From the NCBI GenBank assembly GCA_002693605.1, contig NZQO01000038.1, positions 1-10,168 of the forward strand: a stretch of 10,168 nt of DNA, read 5' to 3'. Source of the stretch: Flavobacteriaceae bacterium. Lineage in GTDB: Bacteria; Bacteroidota; Bacteroidia; Flavobacteriales; Flavobacteriaceae. The number at the start of each line of letters is the position of its first letter. Position 1 is the first letter of the stretch. The translations under genes and the position numbers were made by a program. Below are positions 1 to 8,990 of the stretch, one piece after another. Under the pieces are notes generated by a model, which saw only the letters and a list, made by a program, of their open reading frames with translations, did not search any database and had not been told where the DNA came from.

Positions 1-36
1 TCCTGAAAATTTCAGAATAAAGCGTTCCTTGAGGAA

Positions 37-1923
37 TTATCGCTTCCCCGTTTTTTTCTGTTGCTCGGCCTGTTCCATCATCTCGGCCATTTTGCGCTGG
101 AACTTATTTTGTTTCTTGGGCTTTTTCTTGTTTTCCTGAATACGCATATGGATTTTATCCTCATCGAGAATGAAGTTCTTGATAACTAACATAATACCAA
201 TGGTAATTAGGTTAGATGTTAGGTAATACAATGACAGTCCACTAGCGTAGTTGTTAAAGAATACGAGCATAAAGAGCGGCGAGAGGTACATTAGGAATTT
301 CATATTGGGCATTCCCGGTTGCTGCTGCGCTTGCATGCTTTGGCCCATCGTCATCATCATATAGGCAAATATCGCGATCGACGCCAAAATTGGGAACAAG
401 CTCACGTGGTCGCCATAAAAAGGAATGTGGAACGGAAGCTCTGCAATGGTATCGTAACTTGAAAGGTCCTCGGCCCATAGGAAACTCTCCTGTCGCAAAT
501 CGAACGCCGTAGGGAAAAATGTGAACAAGGCATAGAAAACGGGTATTTGCAACAGGGCCGGTAAACAACCCTTAAGCGGACTCGCTCCCGCAATGCTCTG
601 CAACTTCATGGTCTCCTGCTGGATTTTCATTTGGTTGCCCTCGTATTTTTCCCGTATCTCATCAATCTCGGGCTTCAGGATTTTCATTTTCGCCTGCGAA
701 AGATATTGCTTGTACTGTACCGGTGATAGCAACAGCTTCACCAAAATCGTCATACAGATAATAGCAATTCCCGCGGGAAGGAAACCACTCAAAAATCCGA
801 ATAGAGGAATGATGATGTACTTGTTTATAGCACCAAAGATGCCCCAGCCCAATGGCATCGCCTCGTCGAGGTTGCGATCGTACTGCTTGAAAATTTGGTA
901 ATCGGTTGGGCCATAGTACATGTTCATATCGTACGCAAGCCCTCCGGCCTTTGGCTCAAGCAACATCTTGGCCCGGTATTGTTTTGTGTAAAGGGTGTCC
1001 ACCTCTTCGTCTTCAACCAGGTCGATGGAGGTAAATTGGACTTCCTTGAAAGGAGTGTCGGTCAATAGCATAGAACTGAAAAAGTGCTGACGAAAGTTCA
1101 TCCAGTTCACATCCTTTTCAGTCTCGGTATCCTCGCCGGTGGGCGATAGCTTATCGAAACTTTCATCCTCGTACTCGTAAGCTAGGCGTGAGTACCTGTT
1201 TTCATAGGTAATGCTCTTTGCGTGCCGGTACCCTTGCAGGCGCCAGTCTAGATACATAGGTTGCGAAGTATCGAGGACTCCTTCCACGCCTTGCGAACGG
1301 ATGCTGAAATCTAGCATATAATCGTTGGGCGAAAGCTCGTAGCGATATTCGATAAATGCATTTTCTGAAGTTTTCAGCTTCATGGAGAGCACCTGGTTAT
1401 CGCCATTTTGCGATAACGTAGGCTCAAAAAATAGGTTTTCAGTATTCAGCAATCTATTTTCGGCGGAAAACTGAAGGTTAAAGGAAGCGTTTCCATCCTT
1501 TATTAAATAAACCGGAATACTATCGAAGGTATTATGTTGCTTTAGCCTGGCCTCCTCTATGTAACCGCCTTTGTTTTTGATTTCAAGGTAGAGCACGTCG
1601 TTCTCCAGCACGGTAACATTCTCCTTGGCCGAGGGTAGCGTACCGGAATAGGCAAATGAGCCCAAACGGTTTTTAAGTTCTTCCACGGCCAACGAATCGG
1701 TCGCACGGGCATCGGTCATTTCCTGGGTAGCCCCACCTAGGGAAATAGCATCGGATTCAGTGGATTGCGAGGCTGCCTTCTGGTTCGAGGCGGCTTCGGT
1801 CGTTTGCTTTTCAGCTTGAATTTCCTCATCCGATGGTTTCTGAAGATAAAGCATCCATACTAAAATGGCGCCAATGAGAACAAAACCTATTAGGGAGTTT
1901 ACGTCAAATTTATTTTTTTCCAT
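37..1923 (-). CDS. yidC: YidC membrane protein insertase
   Basis: Inner-membrane insertase of the YidC/Oxa1/Alb3 family, which inserts and folds membrane proteins alone or with SecYEG. At 628 aa it has the Gram-negative layout: one N-terminal membrane segment (about residues 9-27), a low-complexity Gln/Ser/Thr/Glu-rich linker (about 30-75), a large periplasmic beta domain (about 100-345), then the conserved insertase core from about 358. Core landmarks are TILVKLLLSP (392-401), the cytoplasmic coiled-coil hairpin (about 403-445), the ASPLKGCLPALLQIPVF segment (447-463), and two closing membrane segments including SGLSLYYLTSNL (561-572). The groove position that is Arg366 in E. coli aligns by eye with Lys396, so the positive charge is kept. 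The tail after about 590 is very basic (KKKPKKQNK), suited to ribosome contact. It follows pyrG by 120 bp with no promoter visible between them, so cotranscription is likely. The start is the only ATG that leaves a complete N-terminal anchor. Identity is very secure. Confidence 0.97.
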   Translation of the reverse strand: MEKNKFDVNSLIGFVLIGAILVWMLYLQKPSDEEIQAEKQTTEAASNQKAASQSTESDAISLGGATQEMTDARATDSLAVEELKNRLGSFAYSGTLPSAKENVTVLENDVLYLEIKNKGGYIEEARLKQHNTFDSIPVYLIKDGNASFNLQFSAENRLLNTENLFFEPTLSQNGDNQVLSMKLKTSENAFIEYRYELSPNDYMLDFSIRSQGVEGVLDTSQPMYLDWRLQGYRHAKSITYENRYSRLAYEYEDESFDKLSPTGEDTETEKDVNWMNFRQHFFSSMLLTDTPFKEVQFTSIDLVEDEEVDTLYTKQYRAKMLLEPKAGGLAYDMNMYYGPTDYQIFKQYDRNLDEAMPLGWGIFGAINKYIIIPLFGFLSGFLPAGIAIICMTILVKLLLSPVQYKQYLSQAKMKILKPEIDEIREKYEGNQMKIQQETMKLQSIAGASPLKGCLPALLQIPVFYALFTFFPTAFDLRQESFLWAEDLSSYDTIAELPFHIPFYGDHVSLFPILASIAIFAYMMMTMGQSMQAQQQPGMPNMKFLMYLSPLFMLVFFNNYASGLSLYYLTSNLITIGIMLVIKNFILDEDKIHMRIQENKKKPKKQNKFQRKMAEMMEQAEQQKKTGKR

Positions 1924-2043
1924 ATACCAATCCGCTTTCTTCCGCGGGAATTATGCATTACTATATTTTGCTTTTCAACTTCTTTGGAACTCTCACTATT
2001 GGCAACAACTTGGCCGCAAGGGGGCAGTGCGCCATATTGTCTA

Positions 2044-3669
<1,626 letters not shown>

Positions 3670-3693
3670 TTACTGAGATGAATTTACGGGATG

Positions 3694-3721
3694 CAAAGAT
3701 AGGCTTTTATTGGGGAAGCAA
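3694..3721 (-). promoter_or_regulatory. Bacteroidota-type promoter for pyrG(-yidC)
   Basis: Read on the minus strand, a -33 TTG (3721-3719) is followed after 17 bp by TATCTTTG (3701-3694). This matches the known Bacteroidota consensus TTG-N17-23-TAnnTTTG at every fixed position. It would start transcription near 3687-3690, leaving a leader of about 30 nt before the pyrG ATG. The TAAAGG stretch just before the ATG is A-rich and not a Shine-Dalgarno site, as is usual for this phylum. The match is seen in the sequence; activity is inferred. Confidence 0.7.
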
Positions 3722-3737
3722 CGAAACAATTCCCAAT
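3709..3737. repeat. Imperfect inverted repeat in the pyrG/uvrB divergent region
   Basis: ATTGGGGAA at 3709-3717 faces TTCCCAAT at 3730-3737, giving 8-bp arms with one bulged G and a 12-nt loop. It covers the -33 element of the pyrG promoter, so it could be an operator or simply a chance hairpin. No T-run follows it in either direction close enough to make it an obvious terminator. Function is unknown. Confidence 0.35.
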
Positions 3738-3864
3738 TATTAACCCAGGGCGAATAGTCGGTAGAGCGAGGTGAATTCTCTAGGACATTTCGGCAACGGC
3801 AAGGTTTTTGTTCTGGAAACAGGCCGCGTCACTGTCGCTTAATTTCAGTATTTTTACCATTGCT

Positions 3865-5871
3865 ATGAAATTCAATATCGCATCTGACTTTACCCCTACC
3901 GGAGACCAACCGCAAGCGATCCAGTCGCTGGCCGACGGACTCAATGCCAATGAGAAATACCAGACCCTTCTTGGGGTTACCGGTAGCGGAAAAACATTTT
4001 CTATCGCCAATGTAGTTGAGAAAGTGCAAAAACCAACGTTGGTCTTGGCGCACAATAAAACCTTGGCCGCCCAGCTCTATTCGGAATTCAAGCAATTTTT
4101 CCCGAATAACGCGGTAGAGTATTTTGTCTCGTATTACGATTATTATCAACCCGAAGCGTATATTCCCACCAGTGGAACCTATATTGAAAAGGACCTTTCC
4201 ATAAACGAGGAAATCGAAAAGCTCAGGCTAAGCACTACCTCATCCTTGCTTTCGGGCCGGCGGGATGTGATCGTGGTGGCTTCTGTTTCGTGTTTATACG
4301 GTATTGGAAACCCCGTAGAATTTCAGAAAAACGTCATAAGCTTACAGCAGGGACAAACGCTGGCGCGCACGAAATTACTGCACCGCTTGGTCCAGAGCCT
4401 GTACGCGCGTACCGAAGGGGAATTTCACAACGGGCGTTTCCGAATTAAGGGAGACACCGTCGATGTGTACCCCGGATATGCAGATGATGCCTTTCGAATC
4501 CACTTCTTTGGCGATGAGATTGAGGAAATTGAAGCGTTCAACCCCTTGACAAACGAGGTTGTGGAGAAATACGATCGCCTCAATATTTATCCCGCCAATA
4601 TGTTCGTCACGTCGCCCGATGTGCTGCAAGGGGCCATCCGCGAGATTCAGGATGATCTGGTTAAGCAAATCGATTATTTCCAGGTTATAGGAAAACCCCT
4701 GGAGGCAAAACGACTGGAGGAACGCACGAATTTCGACTTAGAGATGATTCGCGAACTAGGCTATTGCAGCGGTATCGAAAATTATTCGCGCTATCTGGAC
4801 AGGCGCCTGCCCGGCACGCGGCCGTTCTGCCTCCTGGATTATTTCCCTGATGATTATTTGATGGTGGTCGACGAGAGCCACGTTTCCATTCCGCAGGTAG
4901 GAGCGATGTACGGAGGCGATCGAAGCCGAAAGGAAAACCTAGTGGAATACGGTTTTCGCCTACCAGCTGCCATGGACAACCGACCCTTAAAATTTGAGGA
5001 ATTCGAAGCGTTACAGAACCAAGTGATTTATGTTAGTGCCACTCCCGCCGACTATGAGTTAGAAAAAAGTGGTGGCGTGTTCGTGGAGCAAATTATACGC
5101 CCTACCGGTTTGCTGGACCCGCCCATCGAGGTACGGCCCAGCCTAAATCAGATCGACGATTTATTGGAAGAGATACAGCTACGCGTTGAAAAAGACGAAC
5201 GGGTGCTCGTTACGACACTAACCAAGCGAATGGCAGAGGAATTGACGAAATATATGACCCGAATCCAGATACGGTGCCGCTATATACATAGTGATGTAGA
5301 CACCTTGGAACGCGTGGAAATCATGCAGGATTTGCGCCTTGGCATTTTCGATGTGCTGGTTGGCGTTAACCTCTTGCGCGAAGGACTCGATTTACCGGAA
5401 GTATCGCTCGTGGCGATCCTCGATGCGGACAAGGAGGGATTCCTTCGAAGTAATAGGTCCTTAACACAAACGGTAGGTCGGGCGGCCCGCCATATTAACG
5501 GAAAGGCGATTATGTATGCAGACAAAATCACCAAGAGCATGCAAGGCACAATTGACGAAACCAACTACCGTCGCGAGAAACAGATTGCCTACAATACCGA
5601 GCATAACATTAAGCCTACGGCGATTAAAAAGTCTATGGAAAATGCCCTCACCAAGAAGAAAGTGGAGCGGTTTACCTTTGATACTGCTGAAACCCTCGCC
5701 GCTGAACCCGAAAACGAGTACTTGACCAAGCCGCAATTGGAAAAGAAAATTCGCGATACGCGAAAGGAAATGGAAAAGGCGGCCAAGGAACTTGATTTCA
5801 TGATGGCGGCCAAACTGCGCGATACCATAAAAGGGTTTCAAAAACAATTGGAGCAAGTTCAGGAACATTGA
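3865..5871 (+). CDS. uvrB: Excinuclease ABC subunit B (UvrB)
   Basis: DNA damage-verifying subunit of the UvrABC nucleotide excision repair nuclease: UvrA loads it at lesions and it recruits UvrC. The open frame extends 19 codons further upstream to 3808, but the ATG at 3865 gives the canonical start MKFNIASDFTPTGDQPQAI and the usual length (668 aa). Visible motifs are Walker A GVTGSGKT (37-44), the Tyr-rich beta-hairpin region FVSYYDYYQPEAYIP (87-101) that inserts behind damaged DNA, the DESH Walker B box (336-339), VSATPADYE (390-398), and helicase motif VI QTVGRAAR (535-542). The C-terminal UVR domain (about 624-660) contacts UvrC. The gene diverges from pyrG. A weak -7 candidate, TATTTTTA at 3849-3856, sits only 8 bp before the ATG and has no clear TTG at -33. 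The stop codon overlaps the TTG start of the next gene by 4 bp. All catalytic motifs are intact. Confidence 0.97.
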   Translation: MKFNIASDFTPTGDQPQAIQSLADGLNANEKYQTLLGVTGSGKTFSIANVVEKVQKPTLVLAHNKTLAAQLYSEFKQFFPNNAVEYFVSYYDYYQPEAYIPTSGTYIEKDLSINEEIEKLRLSTTSSLLSGRRDVIVVASVSCLYGIGNPVEFQKNVISLQQGQTLARTKLLHRLVQSLYARTEGEFHNGRFRIKGDTVDVYPGYADDAFRIHFFGDEIEEIEAFNPLTNEVVEKYDRLNIYPANMFVTSPDVLQGAIREIQDDLVKQIDYFQVIGKPLEAKRLEERTNFDLEMIRELGYCSGIENYSRYLDRRLPGTRPFCLLDYFPDDYLMVVDESHVSIPQVGAMYGGDRSRKENLVEYGFRLPAAMDNRPLKFEEFEALQNQVIYVSATPADYELEKSGGVFVEQIIRPTGLLDPPIEVRPSLNQIDDLLEEIQLRVEKDERVLVTTLTKRMAEELTKYMTRIQIRCRYIHSDVDTLERVEIMQDLRLGIFDVLVGVNLLREGLDLPEVSLVAILDADKEGFLRSNRSLTQTVGRAARHINGKAIMYADKITKSMQGTIDETNYRREKQIAYNTEHNIKPTAIKKSMENALTKKKVERFTFDTAETLAAEPENEYLTKPQLEKKIRDTRKEMEKAAKELDFMMAAKLRDTIKGFQKQLEQVQEH

Positions 5872-6524
5872 AAATTACAACGCCCTTAACATACCGACTC
5901 TTCGTTATTTTGTATTTTACTTTTACTATGATATCAGCCCAGGAAATCAATTTGGAAAACAAGACCATTCCGCCGTCCATTTACCAGGAAGCAATTACGG
6001 CCCTGAGACATTTTCCCGAACTAAAAGATACCGAGATTACCTTCCGGTTTAAAGACAATATCCAAAAAACGACGATGCAGGCACAGCCCACCTGGGCCAG
6101 TTTTGTAAAAAGGCGCCAACATAGGAGCTATATTGTCCTGATAAGTCGTAACATCCAGATAGAGGAGGAGCATTTTTCCATTACCGATATTCCTAGCGAT
6201 GTGGTTACAGGCTGGCTCGGCCACGAATTAGGCCACGTTATGGATTACCGAGAGCGCAGTAGCCTGGGGATGTTAATCTTCGGAATAAAATACCTTTTTT
6301 CCACGGCACACATCAAGGAGGTGGAGCGAACGGCCGATATGTTTGCTATTTCGCACGGAATGGGCGATTATATTTTGAAAACAAAGAATTTTATCCTCGA
6401 CCACGTCAATATTTCAGAAAAATACAAAAGGCGAATTCGCTCCTTTTATATGTCGCCAGAAGAAGTTATGGAGCTGGTCCAGCGCGGCGAACTCGAAGAT
6501 ACCGCTACGGCCTTTGCCCGCTAA
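5868..6524 (+). CDS. Exported HELGH zinc-metalloprotease-like protein
   Basis: A 218-aa protein that I do not recognise as a named family. Residues 1-24 look like a signal peptide: Lys2, Arg10, a hydrophobic stretch LFVILYFTF and the end ISA before QE, the ...AQ ending common in secreted Bacteroidota proteins, so it probably acts in the periplasm or outside. The start is TTG, overlapping the uvrB stop as TTGA. The only early ATG (5928, residue 21) would remove the signal peptide, so TTG is preferred. GHELGHVMD (118-126) holds the HExxH zinc and catalytic signature (His119, Glu120, His123). EVERTAD (151-157) fits the downstream ExxAD third-ligand motif of gluzincin peptidases such as M48 (Glu153, Asp157). 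Residues 132-147 are moderately hydrophobic but not a clear membrane span. The overlap suggests translational coupling to uvrB, although a role in repair is unlikely for an exported protein. The 3' end overlaps the convergent GH3 gene by 20 bp. Metallopeptidase activity is inferred from motifs; the substrate is unknown. Confidence 0.82.
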   Translation: MKITTPLTYRLFVILYFTFTMISAQEINLENKTIPPSIYQEAITALRHFPELKDTEITFRFKDNIQKTTMQAQPTWASFVKRRQHRSYIVLISRNIQIEEEHFSITDIPSDVVTGWLGHELGHVMDYRERSSLGMLIFGIKYLFSTAHIKEVERTADMFAISHGMGDYILKTKNFILDHVNISEKYKRRIRSFYMSPEEVMELVQRGELEDTATAFAR

Positions 6525-8031
6525 CGAATGCCTTCCATTCGGCAAATTTCTCCTCGTCCATGACCTGTTCCATCTTTACCTGCCCTCCCTTTTTCTTATT
6601 GCGGGCGTTCCAATCATAAAATACGGACGGATTAACAGTAGAGACCTTCACCCCTGCCAGCGCCTTGTCCCGCGCCACTTTATAGTTCTTATTGGCGTTT
6701 TTCAGATGCGCGTCTAGCGAATCGGCAAGTTTTTCTTCGGAAACTGAACTTCCCGTACCCAAATACCAATGATGATAAAATTCACCATTAATTTTTACAG
6801 CGGCCAGCGTAAATTCGGGAATTTCAATATCGAACTCCTCCTCTACCGCCTGCAGGGCGGTCTCCATCTTGTTAACGGAAAGTTGCGAACCCACCACGTT
6901 GAGAAAGAATTTCGTGCGACCCGTGATCTTGATTTCGGCCTTTTCAATGTCGGTAAATGCAATGGTATCTCCAATAAGATACCGCCAAGCCCCCGATACA
7001 GTGGAGAGAATCAGCACATAATCGGTATCGGGCTCCACCTCGGCAAGGGTAAGGACGGGCGAATCTTGTTTTAAACTACCATCTTCATTGATATATTCTG
7101 GCTTAAAGGGAACGAATTCGAAATAGATTCCGTTATCGGTCACCAGTTTCATCGCGGTGGTATCGGGCCGTTGCTGAAAGGCGATAAATCCTTCCGAAGC
7201 TAAGTAGGTATCAATTACCGTGATGGGTCGTGACAATAGTTTCGAGAAACTCTTCTCGTAGGGCTGGAACGCAACGCCCCCACTTGTATAGACCTGCAAA
7301 TTTGGCCAGATGTCGTGTATGGTGTCGAGGTTGTTATGCTCGATCACCTTTTGCATCATCAGCTCCATCCACGAAGGGATCCCGCTAAGCGCACCAATAT
7401 CCCAATCGCCGGCGCGCTCGGCGATCGTTTGCACGCGCTCGTCCCAATTATCGATCTTGGCAATATCCTCGCCCGGTTTGTAATACCCTCGAAACCAAAA
7501 AGGAATGTTGCTAGCGCTAATGCCACTTATCTCCCCTTCCTTAAACTCGTCGCGGTCCTCGAGATTGGTGGAACTTCCCAGCATCATTATTTCCTTTTCG
7601 AAAAAATCGGAAGGCAAATCGAAGTTGGAAAGCGCGCCCACCTGTTTAATACCGGTGGTGCGAATGGCATCGAGCATGGCATCGGTCACCGGAATACGCT
7701 TGCTTGTCTTTCCCGTGGTACCGCTACTTAGCGCAAAATAAGTGGGCTTGCCGGGCCAGGTAATGTCGGCAGCGCCCTCATGCACCCGGTGCCACCAACG
7801 CTCGGTTATCTGGTTGTAATCGTGGAAGGGCACCGTGCTGGAAAACGCAATCCTGCTATCTTCAGAATCTAGGATATCCTGAAAACAGTAATATTTTCCA
7901 AAGGCGGTATTTTTCGCCTTTTCCAATAGTTGCCGCAGCACTTTCCTTTGTGCCTCGACCGGCGCATCTTCGGAAACCAGGGTATCCCGCAATTCGATCG
8001 CACTTTTAATGATAGAACCAAGAACCGCCAT
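6505..8031 (-). CDS. GH3-family acyl-adenylating enzyme (GH3 auxin-responsive promoter family)
   Basis: A 508-aa member of the GH3 family, part of the ANL adenylate-forming superfamily. Plant members (JAR1, GH3.x) use ATP to activate a carboxylic acid and join it to an amino acid; substrates of bacterial homologues are mostly unknown. The three nucleotide-binding motifs are visible: the phosphate loop SSGTTGKTSKRIP (102-114), TYLASEG (275-281), equivalent to the plant YxSSE-type motif, and YLIGDTI (351-357), the GD/Y motif. The large N-terminal domain spans about 1-375. The smaller C-terminal domain ends with KKGGQVKM, where Lys486 is the likely counterpart of the conserved basic residue in the plant QYKTPR segment. 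There is no signal peptide, so it is cytosolic. It is divergent from rluF and converges on the metalloprotease gene with a 20-bp overlap. A possible promoter, TTG-N20-TAATTTCA on the minus strand just upstream (about 8047-8078), is weak. The neighbours give no hint of the substrate, so the name should not be read as an auxin function. Confidence 0.93.
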   Translation of the reverse strand: MAVLGSIIKSAIELRDTLVSEDAPVEAQRKVLRQLLEKAKNTAFGKYYCFQDILDSEDSRIAFSSTVPFHDYNQITERWWHRVHEGAADITWPGKPTYFALSSGTTGKTSKRIPVTDAMLDAIRTTGIKQVGALSNFDLPSDFFEKEIMMLGSSTNLEDRDEFKEGEISGISASNIPFWFRGYYKPGEDIAKIDNWDERVQTIAERAGDWDIGALSGIPSWMELMMQKVIEHNNLDTIHDIWPNLQVYTSGGVAFQPYEKSFSKLLSRPITVIDTYLASEGFIAFQQRPDTTAMKLVTDNGIYFEFVPFKPEYINEDGSLKQDSPVLTLAEVEPDTDYVLILSTVSGAWRYLIGDTIAFTDIEKAEIKITGRTKFFLNVVGSQLSVNKMETALQAVEEEFDIEIPEFTLAAVKINGEFYHHWYLGTGSSVSEEKLADSLDAHLKNANKNYKVARDKALAGVKVSTVNPSVFYDWNARNKKKGGQVKMEQVMDEEKFAEWKAFVSGQRP

Positions 8032-8091
8032 CTCGTAAATTTTCCCTGAAATTAAAATAATTGAATTTGCCCCTCAAGTTTTTAAAGGAAG

Positions 8092-8119
8092 TTTAACGCT
8101 TCAACAATTTGTATCTTTG
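8092..8119 (+). promoter_or_regulatory. Promoter of rluF, probably giving a leaderless mRNA
   Basis: TATCTTTG at 8112-8119 is a perfect match to the Bacteroidota -7 box TAnnTTTG. A TTT at 8092-8094, 17 bp upstream, stands where TTG is expected, so the -33 box is imperfect. The box ends only 6 bp before the ATG at 8126, so transcription should start within a few bases of the start codon. Confidence 0.65.
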
Positions 8120-8125
8120 CCGCCT

Positions 8126-8914
8126 ATGGAACACCACCCAGATTCTGTTCGCATCAACAAGGCCATTAGCGATAGCGGCTACTGCTCTCGCCGGAAGGCC
8201 GACTCGCTCATTGAGGAGGGCATCGTTACCATTAACGGCACGACCGCCATGCTCGGCGACCGGGTGATGCCCAACGACGAGGTACGGGTAAGCGGCAAGC
8301 TCATTACCGAGAACGACAACCTCGTATATATTAAATTGAACAAACCCGTGGGCATTACCTGCACCACCGACCGCCGCGTGGCGGGAAATGTGGTAGATTT
8401 CATTGGCCACGAGGAACGTATCTTCCACGTAGGAAGGCTGGACAAGCCCAGCGAAGGACTTTTACTTATGACCAACGATGGCGATATCGTGAACAAGATA
8501 TTACGGGCTGGCAACGATCATGAAAAAGAATATATCGTTAAGGTGGACAGGCCAGTGACCAAGGATTTTATAATGCGAATGGGCAGCGGTATTTATTTGG
8601 AAGAACTACAGACTACCACTAAACAATGTGAGGTGGAGCAGTTAAGCCGATTCGTGTTCAGGATTGTTCTGGTACAAGGGCTGAACAGGCAAATACGCAG
8701 AATGTGCGAGTACCTTGGCTATGAAGTGGTCGCGCTGAAGCGCATTCGGATTATGAACGTCTCGCTGGGAGACCTTGGGGAAGGCGAATGGCGCGATTTG
8801 ACCCCTGCCGAACTTAAGGGGCTGCAAGATGCCGTGAGCGATTCTAAAAACACGCCCCAAGCACAACGAGCCGAGCGCCCATCAGGGCGAAGAAAGCGCG
8901 GGAGAAATACTTGA
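8126..8914 (+). CDS. rluF: 23S rRNA pseudouridine synthase RluF
   Basis: Pseudouridine synthase of the RsuA family that isomerises uridine in 23S rRNA; E. coli RluF modifies U2604 near the peptidyl transferase centre. The 262-aa protein has an N-terminal S4 RNA-binding domain ([26 protein letters not shown], from residue 7). The catalytic domain follows, with the signature [11 protein letters not shown] carrying the catalytic Asp106, then [33 protein letters not shown] and [10 protein letters not shown]. The [10 protein letters not shown] and [10 protein letters not shown] segments closely resemble E. coli RluF and separate it from RluB, RluE and RsuA. The C-terminal tail (after about 240) is basic and low complexity ([11 protein letters not shown]), as in RluF. 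The ATG at 8126 was chosen over a TTG at 8117, because that TTG is part of the promoter -7 box. The gene is probably monocistronic and ends before a terminator shared with the convergent hsp20. Confidence 0.93.
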   Translation: MEHHPDSVRINKAISDSGYCSRRKADSLIEEGIVTINGTTAMLGDRVMPNDEVRVSGKLITENDNLVYIKLNKPVGITCTTDRRVAGNVVDFIGHEERIFHVGRLDKPSEGLLLMTNDGDIVNKILRAGNDHEKEYIVKVDRPVTKDFIMRMGSGIYLEELQTTTKQCEVEQLSRFVFRIVLVQGLNRQIRRMCEYLGYEVVALKRIRIMNVSLGDLGEGEWRDLTPAELKGLQDAVSDSKNTPQAQRAERPSGRRKRGRNT

Positions 8915-8925
8915 TTGGCAGCATG

Positions 8926-8963
8926 AAAAAACCGCGTGCCGATTGAGTAGCACGCGGTCGTTT
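8926..8963 (-). terminator. Hairpin terminator between rluF and hsp20, stronger for hsp20
   Basis: ACCGCGTGC (8931-8939) and GCACGCGGT (8950-8958) form a perfect 9-bp GC-rich stem with a 10-nt loop. Read on the minus strand, the stem runs straight into six Ts (8931-8926, the first paired), a textbook intrinsic terminator 32 bp past the hsp20 stop. Read on the plus strand, it is followed only by CGTTTC, so it would be a weaker terminator for rluF. It probably works in both directions between these convergent genes. Confidence 0.85.
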
Positions 8964-8990
8964 CAACTAACTAACCAAATTAAATTTCAA

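Noticed and set aside
20..45. Hairpin-like AAGCG-TTCC...GGAA-CGCTT around the yidC stop codon as a terminator
   Set aside because: The stem is interrupted by a 4-nt bulge, overlaps the coding end and has no T-run after it on the minus strand, so it is not a convincing terminator.
1924..2043. Possible separate promoter for yidC in the pyrG-yidC gap
   Set aside because: No TAnnTTTG box is found on the minus strand in these 120 bp, so cotranscription with pyrG is the simpler reading.
3808..3864. 19-codon upstream extension of uvrB beginning at a TTG
   Set aside because: The family N terminus begins exactly at the ATG at 3865 (MKFNIASDFTPTGDQPQ), and the extension has no similarity to UvrB.
5461..5868. 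135-codon open frame on the minus strand inside uvrB
   Set aside because: Its hydrophobic look comes from reading the complement of the Lys/Glu-rich UvrB C terminus; there is no independent support.
7315..7731. 138-codon open frame on the plus strand inside the GH3 gene
   Set aside because: Antisense shadow of a complete GH3 coding region, with no recognisable motifs.
8117..8125. TTG start three codons upstream of the rluF ATG
   Set aside because: This TTG is part of the TATCTTTG promoter box and would not be transcribed.
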